From assembly GCA_021801305.1 (NCBI GenBank), contig JAJYYD010000047.1:1-9281 (forward strand): DNA of 9,281 nucleotides, read 5' to 3'. The notes beneath the pieces are model-generated. The model was not told the origin of the DNA, made no database searches, and was given only the letters and a program-made list of their open reading frames with translations. The stretch is from Thermoplasmata archaeon (GTDB lineage Archaea > Thermoplasmatota > Thermoplasmata > Thermoplasmatales > Thermoplasmataceae). The position numbers were made by a program, and so were the translations under genes. How positions within the stretch are numbered: position 1 is the first letter of the stretch; each line of letters starts with the position of its first letter. Below are positions 1 through 7,834 of the stretch, in pieces.

Positions 1-1064
<1,064 letters not shown>

Positions 1065-1111
1065 GCTAATGTGATTTTGACTGGCGTTTACATAATTTTA
1101 TGTGCGTTACC

Positions 1112-1124
1112 TTTTATTTTTTTT
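1112..1124 (+). terminator. T-rich terminator after 23S rRNA
   Basis: The run TTTTATTTTTTTT lies about 50 bases past the estimated 23S 3' end. Archaeal transcription commonly stops at such T tracts without needing a hairpin. The rest of the spacer (1125-1218) is AT-rich. It holds a 6-bp dyad AATTTT/AAAATT (1149-1163) and a small GCAGC/GCTGC hairpin (1186-1198), but no gene I can support. Confidence 0.55.
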
Positions 1125-1218
1125 AACATTGATTGGCATTTCAATTTTAATTTTGTAAAAATTTGAATTTACTATTTACCTGTTGGCAGCTATGCTGCAA
1201 ATTATATTGTTGAAGATG

Positions 1219-1233
1219 AAAATAAAAAAAATA
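1219..1233 (-). terminator. T-rich terminator of the mrp-like gene
   Basis: Read on the minus strand, the sequence 7-21 bases past the stop codon is ATTATTTTTTTTATT, a strong T tract of the kind that ends archaeal transcripts. No stable hairpin precedes it. Confidence 0.5.
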
Positions 1234-1239
1234 ATGGAA

Positions 1240-2076
1240 TCATTTTTTTCCATTGATTATTGTCTCGGTTATGTTTGAGAAAATTTCCTTGAGTTTTTCG
1301 TTATTGTCTACGGCAGCAAGGCCGTTATCGGCATCAGTTACTATCTGGGGAACCAGCGGAATCCTTCCAAGGAATTTTACATTATATTTCCTGGCAGCCT
1401 CTTCTCCTCCACCTGTTTTGAATACATTTATTGTTTCACCGCAGTGCGGGCATACCAGTCCACTCATGTTTTCAATCAGGCCTATGACTGGAAGCTTCAG
1501 CTGGCCCGCAAAGTTAATCGCCTTCTTCGCGTCGATGAGGGCAACTTCCTGTGGAGTTATGACAATAACAATCCCGTCAGCATCCGGTACAAGCTGGGCA
1601 ATTGTGAGAGCTTCATCCCCGGTTCCTGGAGGCATGTCAAGTATGACATAGTCCTTGTTGTCCCAGAACACCTCCTCCAGAAACTGCTGCAGTGCCTTAT
1701 GTCTCAGGGCACCACGCCATATGACGGCTGTGTCCTCTGTGGGGAGCAGGAATCCCATAGATATTACATCCACTCCATACCTGGTCTTAACTGGAATTAT
1801 GCCCCGATCGTCAGCATCAACTTTCTCGCTGGCCACTCCCAGCATCTTTGGATCATCTGGCCCATTTATATCTGCATCTATAAGTCCCACCTTGAGGCCA
1901 TGTGATGCCATGGTGACAGCAAGGTTGACTGCTACGGTTGATTTTCCCACACCACCCTTTCCACTCATAACAAGTATGGTATGTTTCGCACCTTTGTATT
2001 TAGTGGATTTCCCTGGTGCGGGTGTTATGATAGGTGCCGGTGGCGGTTTATTCATCTTTATAGTTCCCTGTGGCAT
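1240..2076 (-). CDS. Mrp/NBP35 family Fe-S cluster carrier ATPase (ApbC-like)
   Basis: A 278-residue P-loop NTPase of the MinD/Mrp (SIMIBI) class. Family members act as cytoplasmic dimers that bind a 4Fe-4S cluster and pass it to apoproteins. A proline-rich N-terminus (about residues 10-21) leads into the deviant Walker A SGKGGVGKST (38-47). The DADINGPDDPKMLG switch follows (67-80), then the Walker B/PPGTGDE element (145-155) and the Fe-S binding pair CPHC (209-212). All signature residues are present and the length is normal for the short archaeal form. I use the ATG at 2076 because a TATA box sits about 25 bases upstream, which suits a leaderless mRNA. A second in-frame ATG at 2055 is possible. 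The gene diverges from the HIT gene and stands alone. The family is certain; the client proteins are unknown. Confidence 0.95.
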   Translation of the reverse strand: MPQGTIKMNKPPPAPIITPAPGKSTKYKGAKHTILVMSGKGGVGKSTVAVNLAVTMASHGLKVGLIDADINGPDDPKMLGVASEKVDADDRGIIPVKTRYGVDVISMGFLLPTEDTAVIWRGALRHKALQQFLEEVFWDNKDYVILDMPPGTGDEALTIAQLVPDADGIVIVITPQEVALIDAKKAINFAGQLKLPVIGLIENMSGLVCPHCGETINVFKTGGGEEAARKYNVKFLGRIPLVPQIVTDADNGLAAVDNNEKLKEIFSNITETIINGKK

Positions 2077-2096
2077 AGATCCAGATTGTACAAGGG

Positions 2097-2104
2097 TATT
2101 TTAT
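2097..2104 (-). promoter_or_regulatory. TATA box of the mrp-like gene
   Basis: On the minus strand this reads ATAAAATA, centred about 24-25 bases before the ATG at 2076. That places transcription initiation at or very near the start codon, so a leaderless transcript is inferred. It supports the longer of the two possible starts. Confidence 0.55.
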
Positions 2105-2164
2105 GTTTGATAAGTAAGATTCTGGATCAGTATGCTCTGAATCCACAGTAATCAAGCTTCACTT

Positions 2165-2172
2165 TTTATATT
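2165..2172 (+). promoter_or_regulatory. TATA box of the HIT gene
   Basis: TTTATATT within a T-rich tract, about 23-27 bases before the ATG at 2192. There is no Shine-Dalgarno sequence before that ATG, so initiation on a leaderless mRNA is likely. It is back-to-back with the mrp promoter in a 115-base divergent spacer. Confidence 0.55.
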
Positions 2173-2191
2173 TCAATTATATTAATGCACC

Positions 2192-2638
2192 ATGGACCGC
2201 AAATCTTGTGTCTTCTGCACTGAGATAGTGGCAAACAGAAACGCGGCTATCATTTACGAAGATGATCTTACAATGGCTTTCATGGACAATGCTCCGGTTG
2301 AACAGGGTCATGTGCTGGTCATTCCCAAAAGTCATTATTCAAATATACTTGATATTCCGGACGACATATATTCGGCAGTTCACCTGGTGGCCAAGAAACT
2401 TGCACCTGCGATCCTCCTTGCCATGAATGCCGATGCACTCAATATCGGCCAGAACAATGGGAGATGTGCAAACCAGAGGGTCATGCATTACCATCTCCAT
2501 GTAATTCCCAGGAAATGCGGAAGGCAGATAGAATGGATGAGAAAAATCCTCACCACTGGGGAACTGGACGAGGCATCACAGAACATAAGGAAAATGTTTG
2601 ATGACCGGGTTGACATCTCAAAAATCAAGATTGTTTGA
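2192..2638 (+). CDS. HIT-family nucleotide-binding protein / hydrolase
   Basis: A 148-residue histidine-triad protein. HIT proteins hydrolyse or transfer nucleotidyl groups, as in HINT-type AMP-lysine or AMP-amide hydrolases and Fhit-type Ap3A/Ap4A hydrolases. The fold is visible in order: an N-terminal CVFC pair (residues 6-9, probably structural zinc), the DNAPVEQGHVLVIPKSHY strand region, and the catalytic triad HYHLHVIPR near 107-115 (His-x-His-x-His). The N-terminal CxxC and overall size resemble small prokaryotic HIT proteins more than galactose-1-phosphate uridylyltransferase. The substrate cannot be told from sequence. One plausible role near tRNA synthetases is removing stray aminoacyl-AMP, but that is inference from HINT biochemistry. 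The start follows from the TATA spacing and from family length. Confidence 0.93.
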   Translation: MDRKSCVFCTEIVANRNAAIIYEDDLTMAFMDNAPVEQGHVLVIPKSHYSNILDIPDDIYSAVHLVAKKLAPAILLAMNADALNIGQNNGRCANQRVMHYHLHVIPRKCGRQIEWMRKILTTGELDEASQNIRKMFDDRVDISKIKIV

Positions 2639-2676
2639 AACCTTTCCTGAAGAGTCTGCTTATCTGTGTAATGCAG

Positions 2677-2687
2677 GTCAGTCTGAC
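2677..2687. promoter_or_regulatory. Perfect 5-bp dyad GTCAG-T-CTGAC upstream of gfcR
   Basis: An 11-base palindrome with a single central base ends ten bases before the upstream TATA-like box (2697-2705) of the gfcR-lysS unit. A site here would border or overlap the BRE, a typical place for an archaeal regulator to act. The protein that might bind is unknown; autoregulation by GfcR is a guess. A short palindrome can also occur by chance. Confidence 0.3.
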
Positions 2688-2696
2688 AAGACAAGG

Positions 2697-2705
2697 TTAT
2701 AATAG
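2697..2705 (+). promoter_or_regulatory. Candidate TATA box for gfcR-lysS (upstream option)
   Basis: TTATAATAG would start transcription near 2725-2730 and give a short leader that includes the Shine-Dalgarno-like GAGGT at 2740-2744. A second TATA-like element, TATAAAAG at 2727-2734, lies 25 bases before the ATG and would instead give a leaderless mRNA. The sequence does not decide between them. Confidence 0.4.
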
Positions 2706-2739
2706 TTAATGCTGATTTTCTTCCGATATAAAAGAGAAT

Positions 2740-2744
2740 GAGGT
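2740..2744 (+). promoter_or_regulatory. Ribosome binding site of the gfcR-like gene
   Basis: GAGGT lies seven bases before the ATG at 2752. It supports that start codon and argues that at least some transcript carries a 5' leader. Confidence 0.5.
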
Positions 2745-2751
2745 TATTATT

Positions 2752-3348
2752 ATGAAGAGCCTTGAAGAATTGTACAAAAGAGCACTTGATCTTAAGAACA
2801 AGGGCATGGCGGATAAAGAAATTTCGACCGAACTTCACCTTTCAGTCAATACTGTCACATGGCTGCTAAGCAAGGACTTCCTGAAGGAATCCAAAGTTCA
2901 GGATGTAAAGATAGGGTGGAGGACTGCAGGTGTGTATGGCAGCAGGATAAGCAGTCTTTCAGAAATATTCGCAGATATAATAGATGAGGAATCACATATC
3001 GGGGATTTTGAAGTCTCCTCAATACTTGGTATAACAATCAACGGAATCCCATTTGCCACAATGGTTTCTTACCTTATGGACAAGGAGCTTGTGGTCTACA
3101 GGCCTCACCCAAGTAGGAAGGAAGGGCTTTTCAGCAGCAATTTTGCCGGTGTGAGGGGGAAAAACATCGTTATTATCGATGATGTTGCAAGCACGGGTGA
3201 GACACTGAAAAGAACAATCATGGATGTCAAATCTGAAGGCGGGAATGTGGTTCTTGTTGTTGTTTTGGCATCCAAGATACATGGAGACGAAATCATGGGC
3301 GTAAGGATCAGGTCCATAATCAGGACAAGTTTAATCGGGAGCAGTTAG
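2752..3348 (+). CDS. gfcR: GfcR-type transcriptional regulator (HTH plus PRTase-like domain)
   Basis: A 198-residue protein with two parts. Residues about 5-45 form a helix-turn-helix of the repeat type ('[21 protein letters not shown]'-like segment at 19-39). Residues about 60-198 form a type I phosphoribosyltransferase-like domain with the PRPP loop [13 protein letters not shown] at 139-151. This is the architecture of archaeal proteins often mis-annotated as orotate phosphoribosyltransferases. In Haloferax the family member GfcR is a transcriptional activator of sugar-degradation genes, so the PRTase fold is probably a ligand sensor rather than an enzyme. The start is set by the GAGGT site. 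The gene ends nine bases before lysS and is likely co-transcribed with it. The targets here are unknown. Family assignment is confident; the specific role in sugar control is carried over from haloarchaea. Confidence 0.87.
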   Translation: MKSLEELYKRALDLKNKGMADKEISTELHLSVNTVTWLLSKDFLKESKVQDVKIGWRTAGVYGSRISSLSEIFADIIDEESHIGDFEVSSILGITINGIPFATMVSYLMDKELVVYRPHPSRKEGLFSSNFAGVRGKNIVIIDDVASTGETLKRTIMDVKSEGGNVVLVVVLASKIHGDEIMGVRIRSIIRTSLIGSS

Positions 3349-3357
3349 GTTTCATTT

Positions 3358-4872
3358 ATGCACTGGGCAGACGCACTTGTAAAAGATCTGGAAGGCAACC
3401 AGCTGGTATCAACCGGTATATCTCCATCGGGGCCGATTCACGTCGGCAACATGAGGGAGATACTTACAGGGGACATGATCTACAAAGCCGCCAAAAAGAA
3501 GGGCCTGAATTCGAGATTCATATACCTTTGTGACGACATAGATCCACTGAGGAAGGTATACCCATTCCTTGACCAGAGTTATTCTGCTTATGTGGGTTAT
3601 CCGCTGAGCGGCATACCTGCACCGGACGGTGGCCCCTCGTATTCAGAATATTTCCTGAAGCCTTTTGTGGAAACCCTTTCCAAAATTGACGTAAATGTGG
3701 AGGTCATAAGAACCACTGGTCTTTACAGGGAAGGCCGGTTTGAAAGATCCATAAGGATTGTAGTGGAGCAACGTGAAAAAATCAGGGAAATACTGCAGGA
3801 TCTCTCAGGAAGGGACCTTGAAGAGAACTGGTTCCCGTATAATCCCAGATGTGGCAGATGCGGGAGAATCAATTCAACGGTAGTCACCTCTTTTGACCTG
3901 CCTCTCATTCATTACAGATGTTCATGCGGAAACGAAGGTTCATCGGACATAAGGAAGGATGAAGGCAAAATGCCATGGAGAATCGAATGGCCAGCCAAGT
4001 GGTTCGAACTTGGTGTAACAATAGAGCCCTTTGGAAAGGATCACGGAGCAGCAGGAGGTTCATACGACACAGGGAAGAGAATTGCCGAGGAAGTCTTTGG
4101 CATAAGAGCCCCGGTTCCACTGATCTATGAAAGAATATTCCTGAAAGGTGTGGGTGTAATGCATTCCTCCACCGGTATATCAATCCCTGCATCTGACATG
4201 GTTAACTACGCTCCTCCCCAGATACTGAGATTCATAATAGCCAGGAGTAATCCGGGGAGGCACATCAACTTCGATCCCGGTGCAGGTCTCCTGAACCTTG
4301 TGGACGAATTCGAAAAATACCAGAAGGCATACAACGGGCAGGAGGAAGTAAAGGACGAAGATTACAGGGAGGTCTATGAATACTCTAGAATTGAGGGAAG
4401 GGAGAGCAGGAGCAGCATAAGCTTCCGGCATCTTGTGACACTGGTGCAGATATACACAAATCCTTCTGATCTCCTGAGGATACTTAAAAAATCAGGTTAT
4501 GCAGGGGAGACGCTTGATGACCAGATGACATGGGAAATACAGATCGCAAGGAACTGGCTTTCGAAATATGCTCCCGATGTGGTTAAATTCAGGGTCATGC
4601 CTGAAGATTACAGGGCCGATCTGGACTCAAGGGAAAAAGAGATCCTGGGTGAATTCCTGGAACAGGCAGGAAATATAAAATGGACACCTGAGGAAATCCA
4701 CAATACTGTGCACGAGATCCTTAAGGAAAGAAACGTTTCCCCAAAGGAAGGATTTGGATCATTCTATAAGGTCATTATCGGCAAGGATCAGGGACCAAGG
4801 CTCGGATACTTCCTTTCCAACATGGACAGGAACTTCGTATTAAACAGGCTGAAGCATAATATATCGAACTGA
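3358..4872 (+). CDS. lysS: Class I lysyl-tRNA synthetase
   Basis: A 504-residue cytoplasmic enzyme charging tRNA-Lys, of the archaeal class I type rather than the class II type of most bacteria. The N-terminus MHWAD is characteristic of the family. The HIGH-type signature is GISPSGPIHVGN at 20-31. A zinc-ribbon-like set of cysteines is at C165, C168, C188 and C190, inserted before the WPAKW and GKDHGAAGGSYDTG segments of the catalytic core. The C-terminal half (about 285-504) is the all-helical anticodon-binding region. Length is close to the usual value of about 500-530. The KMSKS loop is unusual: it reads VMHSSTG at 267-273, where family members usually have KMSxSKG, so both lysines are missing. 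Everything else looks intact, so I expect a working enzyme. The start lies nine bases after the gfcR stop, with no strong ribosome site, suggesting translational coupling. Confidence 0.97.
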   Translation: MHWADALVKDLEGNQLVSTGISPSGPIHVGNMREILTGDMIYKAAKKKGLNSRFIYLCDDIDPLRKVYPFLDQSYSAYVGYPLSGIPAPDGGPSYSEYFLKPFVETLSKIDVNVEVIRTTGLYREGRFERSIRIVVEQREKIREILQDLSGRDLEENWFPYNPRCGRCGRINSTVVTSFDLPLIHYRCSCGNEGSSDIRKDEGKMPWRIEWPAKWFELGVTIEPFGKDHGAAGGSYDTGKRIAEEVFGIRAPVPLIYERIFLKGVGVMHSSTGISIPASDMVNYAPPQILRFIIARSNPGRHINFDPGAGLLNLVDEFEKYQKAYNGQEEVKDEDYREVYEYSRIEGRESRSSISFRHLVTLVQIYTNPSDLLRILKKSGYAGETLDDQMTWEIQIARNWLSKYAPDVVKFRVMPEDYRADLDSREKEILGEFLEQAGNIKWTPEEIHNTVHEILKERNVSPKEGFGSFYKVIIGKDQGPRLGYFLSNMDRNFVLNRLKHNISN

Positions 4873-4876
4873 ACAC

Positions 4877-4904
4877 GGCTTCAGTTTCAGCCTTTAATTT
4901 TTTC
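4877..4904 (+). terminator. Possible terminator after lysS
   Basis: A weak GGCT/AGCC hairpin (about 4877-4892) is followed by TTTAATTTTTT. The T tract alone would serve as an archaeal terminator. It precedes a new TATA box, so lysS and the next gene are probably separate units. Confidence 0.45.
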
Positions 4905-4908
4905 GACA

Positions 4909-4917
4909 AATATATAC
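4909..4917 (+). promoter_or_regulatory. TATA box of the finger/Met-Gly protein gene
   Basis: AATATATAC is centred about 26 bases before the ATG at 4939, with no Shine-Dalgarno between them. This suggests its own promoter and a leaderless mRNA. Confidence 0.55.
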
Positions 4918-4938
4918 TCAATACGGCTCTATACATTT

Positions 4939-5502
4939 ATGATAAAACATGGTTTTGTCGAAAGGGACATAGATCCATCGGAAGTATACGATCTTGTGAA
5001 GGAACTGCTTGCAAAGGAGAATTTCAAGATAACCTCTGATGACCAGAGCAATTCAATGTACGAGATACATGCAAAAAAGTCAAACAAGGAGAGGATAGTC
5101 CTTGGAAGAGTCAGGGATGTGGACGTTGTCATTGCAGGTGACAAAGGCAAATTCGAGGTTCAGCTGCATGCAGGCATCTGGGGAAGAGACATGGCAATAC
5201 CTGCAATTGAAGGTATTGCAACACTGGGGATGGCAACCGCTGCAGAGCTGCATTCAGGCCATGAGTTCGAGAAGAGGATGTGGGAGCAGATAGTCAAGAA
5301 GATAGATCCGACACTGAAAATATGCGAATATGACGGGATGCTCTTCAAGACACAGCAGGAACTTGACCAGCATATGAAAGCTCACCAGCAGCAGATGGCC
5401 GGAAATGGATCAATGATGGGAATGGGCATGATGGGCATGGGAATGATGGGTATGATGGGAATGGGCATGATGGGATTTGGCGGACCCGGGCTGTTCATCT
5501 GA
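4939..5502 (+). CDS. Unrecognised protein with degenerate C2H2-like finger and Met/Gly repeat tail
   Basis: A 187-residue protein I cannot assign to a named family. Three parts are visible. Residues 1-125 are a globular, charged domain ending in a segment rich in small and hydrophobic residues (about 88-105), then HSGHEFEKRMW. There is no signal peptide or clear membrane span, so it is probably cytoplasmic. Residues 129-149 match the classical C2H2 spacing exactly (C129, F136, L142, H145, H149), but the second cysteine position holds Asp132. Residues 159-179 consist only of Met (13) and Gly (8), then FGGPGLFI. Glycine codons vary along the tail (GGA, GGC, GGT), so it is not a fresh replication slip. 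Such tails occur on proteins that bind hydrophobic partners (as in SRP54) or Cu(I). Either is a guess. It has its own TATA box, and the start follows from that spacing. Confidence 0.85.
   Translation: MIKHGFVERDIDPSEVYDLVKELLAKENFKITSDDQSNSMYEIHAKKSNKERIVLGRVRDVDVVIAGDKGKFEVQLHAGIWGRDMAIPAIEGIATLGMATAAELHSGHEFEKRMWEQIVKKIDPTLKICEYDGMLFKTQQELDQHMKAHQQQMAGNGSMMGMGMMGMGMMGMMGMGMMGFGGPGLFI
5413..5475 (+). repeat. Met/Gly codon repeat (MMGMG units)
   Basis: Sixty-three bases encode a 21-residue run made only of methionine and glycine, built from imperfect units MMGMG and MMG. The DNA repeat unit is roughly ATGATGGGNATGGGN with drifting third positions, which points to an old, maintained repeat. 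Confidence 0.9.
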
Positions 5503-5635
5503 TTCCTCCCTGAACAGGAAACAGGAAGCAACACGGTGGGATAAATCCCCCTGTTACTGAAGGTTTGAGGATTGCAGGAATTCTCAAGAATTATTACCAA
5601 GTAACTTATTACAGCTTCCAGACGGAATCAATTCC

Positions 5636-5642
5636 GGAGGTG
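5636..5642 (+). promoter_or_regulatory. Ribosome binding site that decides the metG start
   Basis: GGAGGTG, a near-perfect match to the archaeal anti-Shine-Dalgarno, is the strongest ribosome site in the window. It is four bases from ATT (5647), seven from ATA (5650) and sixteen from the first conventional start, GTG (5659). The spacing favours a non-ATG start at 5647 or 5650. Confidence 0.6.
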
Positions 5643-5646
5643 TGGT

Positions 5647-7770
5647 ATTATAAAAATAGTGGTAAATGCGGCTCTGCCTTATGCAAACGGATCGCTTCAC
5701 CTGGGCCATATAGCCGGGGCTTATCTCTCTCCCGATATATTCGTGAGATTCAACAGGATGATCGGGAATGAAGTTATGTTCATTTCAGGGAGTGATGAAT
5801 ATGGAACTCCAATAACAATCTCTGCCGAGAAACAGAAAACCACCCCTGAGGAAATAGCTGAAAAGTTTCACAGGGAATTCCTGGAGACTTTCAGTTCAAT
5901 GGACATAAAGTTTGATTTTTTCACCAGGACCTCATATCAGGAACACTGGGAAACTGCACAGGAAATCTTCCTTGATCTTCTTGGAAAAGGTTATCTTGCC
6001 GAAAAACCGATGATTTCCCCGTACTGCGCTAAATGCGGAAGATTCATGCCAGACAGGTATATAGAAGGTACATGTCCGCACTGCGGTTTCAAGCAGGCCA
6101 GGGGTGACCAGTGTGATGAATGCGGAAGGACTCTCGACCCCCAGGAACTCATAGATCCAAGATGCGTTCTGTGCGACGAGGTTCCAGAGTTCAGGGAGAC
6201 ATCCCACTTCTTTTTGAGGCTGGATCTTTTCCAGGAAAAACTCATGACATGGCTTGAGGAAAAGAATTTCTGGAGATCCAACGTGCTGGCATTCACAAGG
6301 AATTTCATATCAGCAGGTCTGAAGGAAAGGCCAATAACCCGGGACCTTGACTGGGGGGTTCCCATCCCTCTGAAGGGTTATGACCATAAGAGAATATATG
6401 TGTGGTTTGAAGCGCTAATAGGATACCTGTCAGGTTCGAAGATATATTCAGAAAAAATAGGGAAGCCGGACTACTGGAAAGAATTCTATTATGACGGGAA
6501 TGTGAGGACATATTATTTCCTCGGCAAGGATAATATCCCGTTCCACACGGTAATCTGGCCGGCAATACTCATGGGAATGGGAGGCATAAACCTCCCGTAT
6601 GACGTACCTGCCAACGAATACCTGAGATTCAAGGGTGAGCAGTTTTCAAAGAGCAGGGGTATCGGCCTTACGGTGGCTGAAGCCCTCAAAGTAATACCAA
6701 AAGATTACCTGCGTTTCTATATGGCAATGAACCTTCCTGAGACCGGCGATTCGGATTTCACTCTCTCTGATCTTCAGGACAAGGTAAACAGTGAACTCAT
6801 AGACAAATTCGGCAATCTTATTCACAGGGTTGTAAGTTTTATAACCAAGAATCAGGTGGAACCAGTTCCTGGCATACCTGACCAGAGCGATTTAAAGGCA
6901 CTGGAAGAGGCGGAAAGACGATTTGAGAACTATTCAGCACTGATTTCAAAGGTGCAGATTAAAAGAGCTTTCTATGAGTGGCTGGAGCTTGTGAAATTTT
7001 CCAATGTCTACTTCAATGATGCTGCACCGTGGAAGCTCATCAGGACAGACAGGGCGAAATGTGCGGCAAAACTTCACACAGCCCTTGTTCTTATAGAGTA
7101 TCTTGACTATATGCTGTATCCATACTGTCCATCTTCTGCGGAAAAGGTTGCGGGCATAATCGGTCCTGACAATTTTTCATCTTTCGTGTCTTCAGATCTC
7201 AGGCGGCCTGAGAAGTCATTTTCCCCAGTAGCCACTGAAGTTCCATTTGAGAAGCTGGATCTTGGATCGAGGAATGAGAACAGGATCGACCTGAGAGTGG
7301 CAATTATAGAGGAAGCTGTAATGCATCCCAATTCTGATCACCTCTTGATACTGAAGTTGTCCCTGGGAACTGAGAAAAGGCAGATAGTGGCCGGACTCAG
7401 GAATCATTATGAATTGAGCGATCTCAAGGGGAAAAAGATAGTTCTTGTGGCAAACCTGAAAAAGGCAAAACTCAGGGGCGAGGTTTCAGAAGGGATGCTT
7501 CTTGCGGCTGCTGACGGTGAAAAAGTTGTATTGCTAAAGCCGGACGAGGACAGCCTTCCAGGCGACAGGATAAATCTTGGGGATTTGCCATTCAACATGT
7601 CCGGACAGCTTACCATTGATGAATTAAAGGGTTTTAACCTGAAAATAGAAAATGTGGATGGGAAAAATGTGGCAACTGCCACCGTGTCGGGAAAGCAGAT
7701 GACCATGAACAGAAATGGCATCAGCATATCCACATATGGAGAGGTCGGGACAGGATCAACAGTCAGATAG
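5647..7770 (+). CDS. metG: Methionyl-tRNA synthetase with C-terminal tRNA-binding domain
   Basis: Charges tRNA-Met, including the initiator, in the cytoplasm. Numbering from the ATT at 5647 gives 707 residues. The class I fold shows NAALPYANGSLHLGH (HLGH at 18-21). Four zinc-knuckle CxxC pairs are at 127-130, 143-146, 156-159 and 173-176, the full double-knuckle form. GKDNIPFH and the KMSKS loop QFSKS (332-336) follow, then a helical anticodon-binding domain. Residues about 547-650 are an OB-fold of the Trbp111/EMAPII kind (HPNSDHLLILKL; LRGEVSEGMLLAA). The last 55-60 residues, of low-complexity character near the end, match nothing I recognise. The first conventional start is GTG 5659, but that lies too far from GGAGGTG and trims the first beta strand. 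ATT 5647 yields MIKIVVNAALP, the expected N-terminus. One base change would make it ATG. Conservative bounds are 5659-7770. Confidence 0.96.
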   Translation: MIKIVVNAALPYANGSLHLGHIAGAYLSPDIFVRFNRMIGNEVMFISGSDEYGTPITISAEKQKTTPEEIAEKFHREFLETFSSMDIKFDFFTRTSYQEHWETAQEIFLDLLGKGYLAEKPMISPYCAKCGRFMPDRYIEGTCPHCGFKQARGDQCDECGRTLDPQELIDPRCVLCDEVPEFRETSHFFLRLDLFQEKLMTWLEEKNFWRSNVLAFTRNFISAGLKERPITRDLDWGVPIPLKGYDHKRIYVWFEALIGYLSGSKIYSEKIGKPDYWKEFYYDGNVRTYYFLGKDNIPFHTVIWPAILMGMGGINLPYDVPANEYLRFKGEQFSKSRGIGLTVAEALKVIPKDYLRFYMAMNLPETGDSDFTLSDLQDKVNSELIDKFGNLIHRVVSFITKNQVEPVPGIPDQSDLKALEEAERRFENYSALISKVQIKRAFYEWLELVKFSNVYFNDAAPWKLIRTDRAKCAAKLHTALVLIEYLDYMLYPYCPSSAEKVAGIIGPDNFSSFVSSDLRRPEKSFSPVATEVPFEKLDLGSRNENRIDLRVAIIEEAVMHPNSDHLLILKLSLGTEKRQIVAGLRNHYELSDLKGKKIVLVANLKKAKLRGEVSEGMLLAAADGEKVVLLKPDEDSLPGDRINLGDLPFNMSGQLTIDELKGFNLKIENVDGKNVATATVSGKQMTMNRNGISISTYGEVGTGSTVR

Positions 7771-7803
7771 TTCGAAATGTCAATAAAAAATTTATTATAG
7801 TTC

Positions 7804-7812
7804 TTTTAATTA
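7804..7812 (+). promoter_or_regulatory. Possible TATA box of rpoK
   Basis: TTTTAATTA is centred about 27 bases before the ATG at 7835, again with no Shine-Dalgarno. It is a weaker match than the others. TTTATTATAG at 7791-7800 is an alternative giving a short leader. Confidence 0.35.
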
Positions 7813-7834
7813 CCTATAGATTCCATTGATTTCT

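Noticed and set aside
1253..2110. Long plus-strand open frames opposite the mrp-like gene
   Set aside because: They lie antisense to a gene with complete Walker and CxxC motifs and have the serine/isoleucine-rich look of shadow frames.
5514..5612. Short repeats in the metG leader (ACAGGAA twice, TTATTAC twice, AATTCT/AGAATT dyad) as a regulatory array
   Set aside because: The repeats are 6-7 bases in an AT-rich spacer and do not line up with a clear TATA box; chance is as likely.
5565..5771. A 68-residue frame overlapping the metG start
   Set aside because: It is out of frame with the clear MetRS N-terminus (NAALPYANGSLHLGH) and shows no motif.
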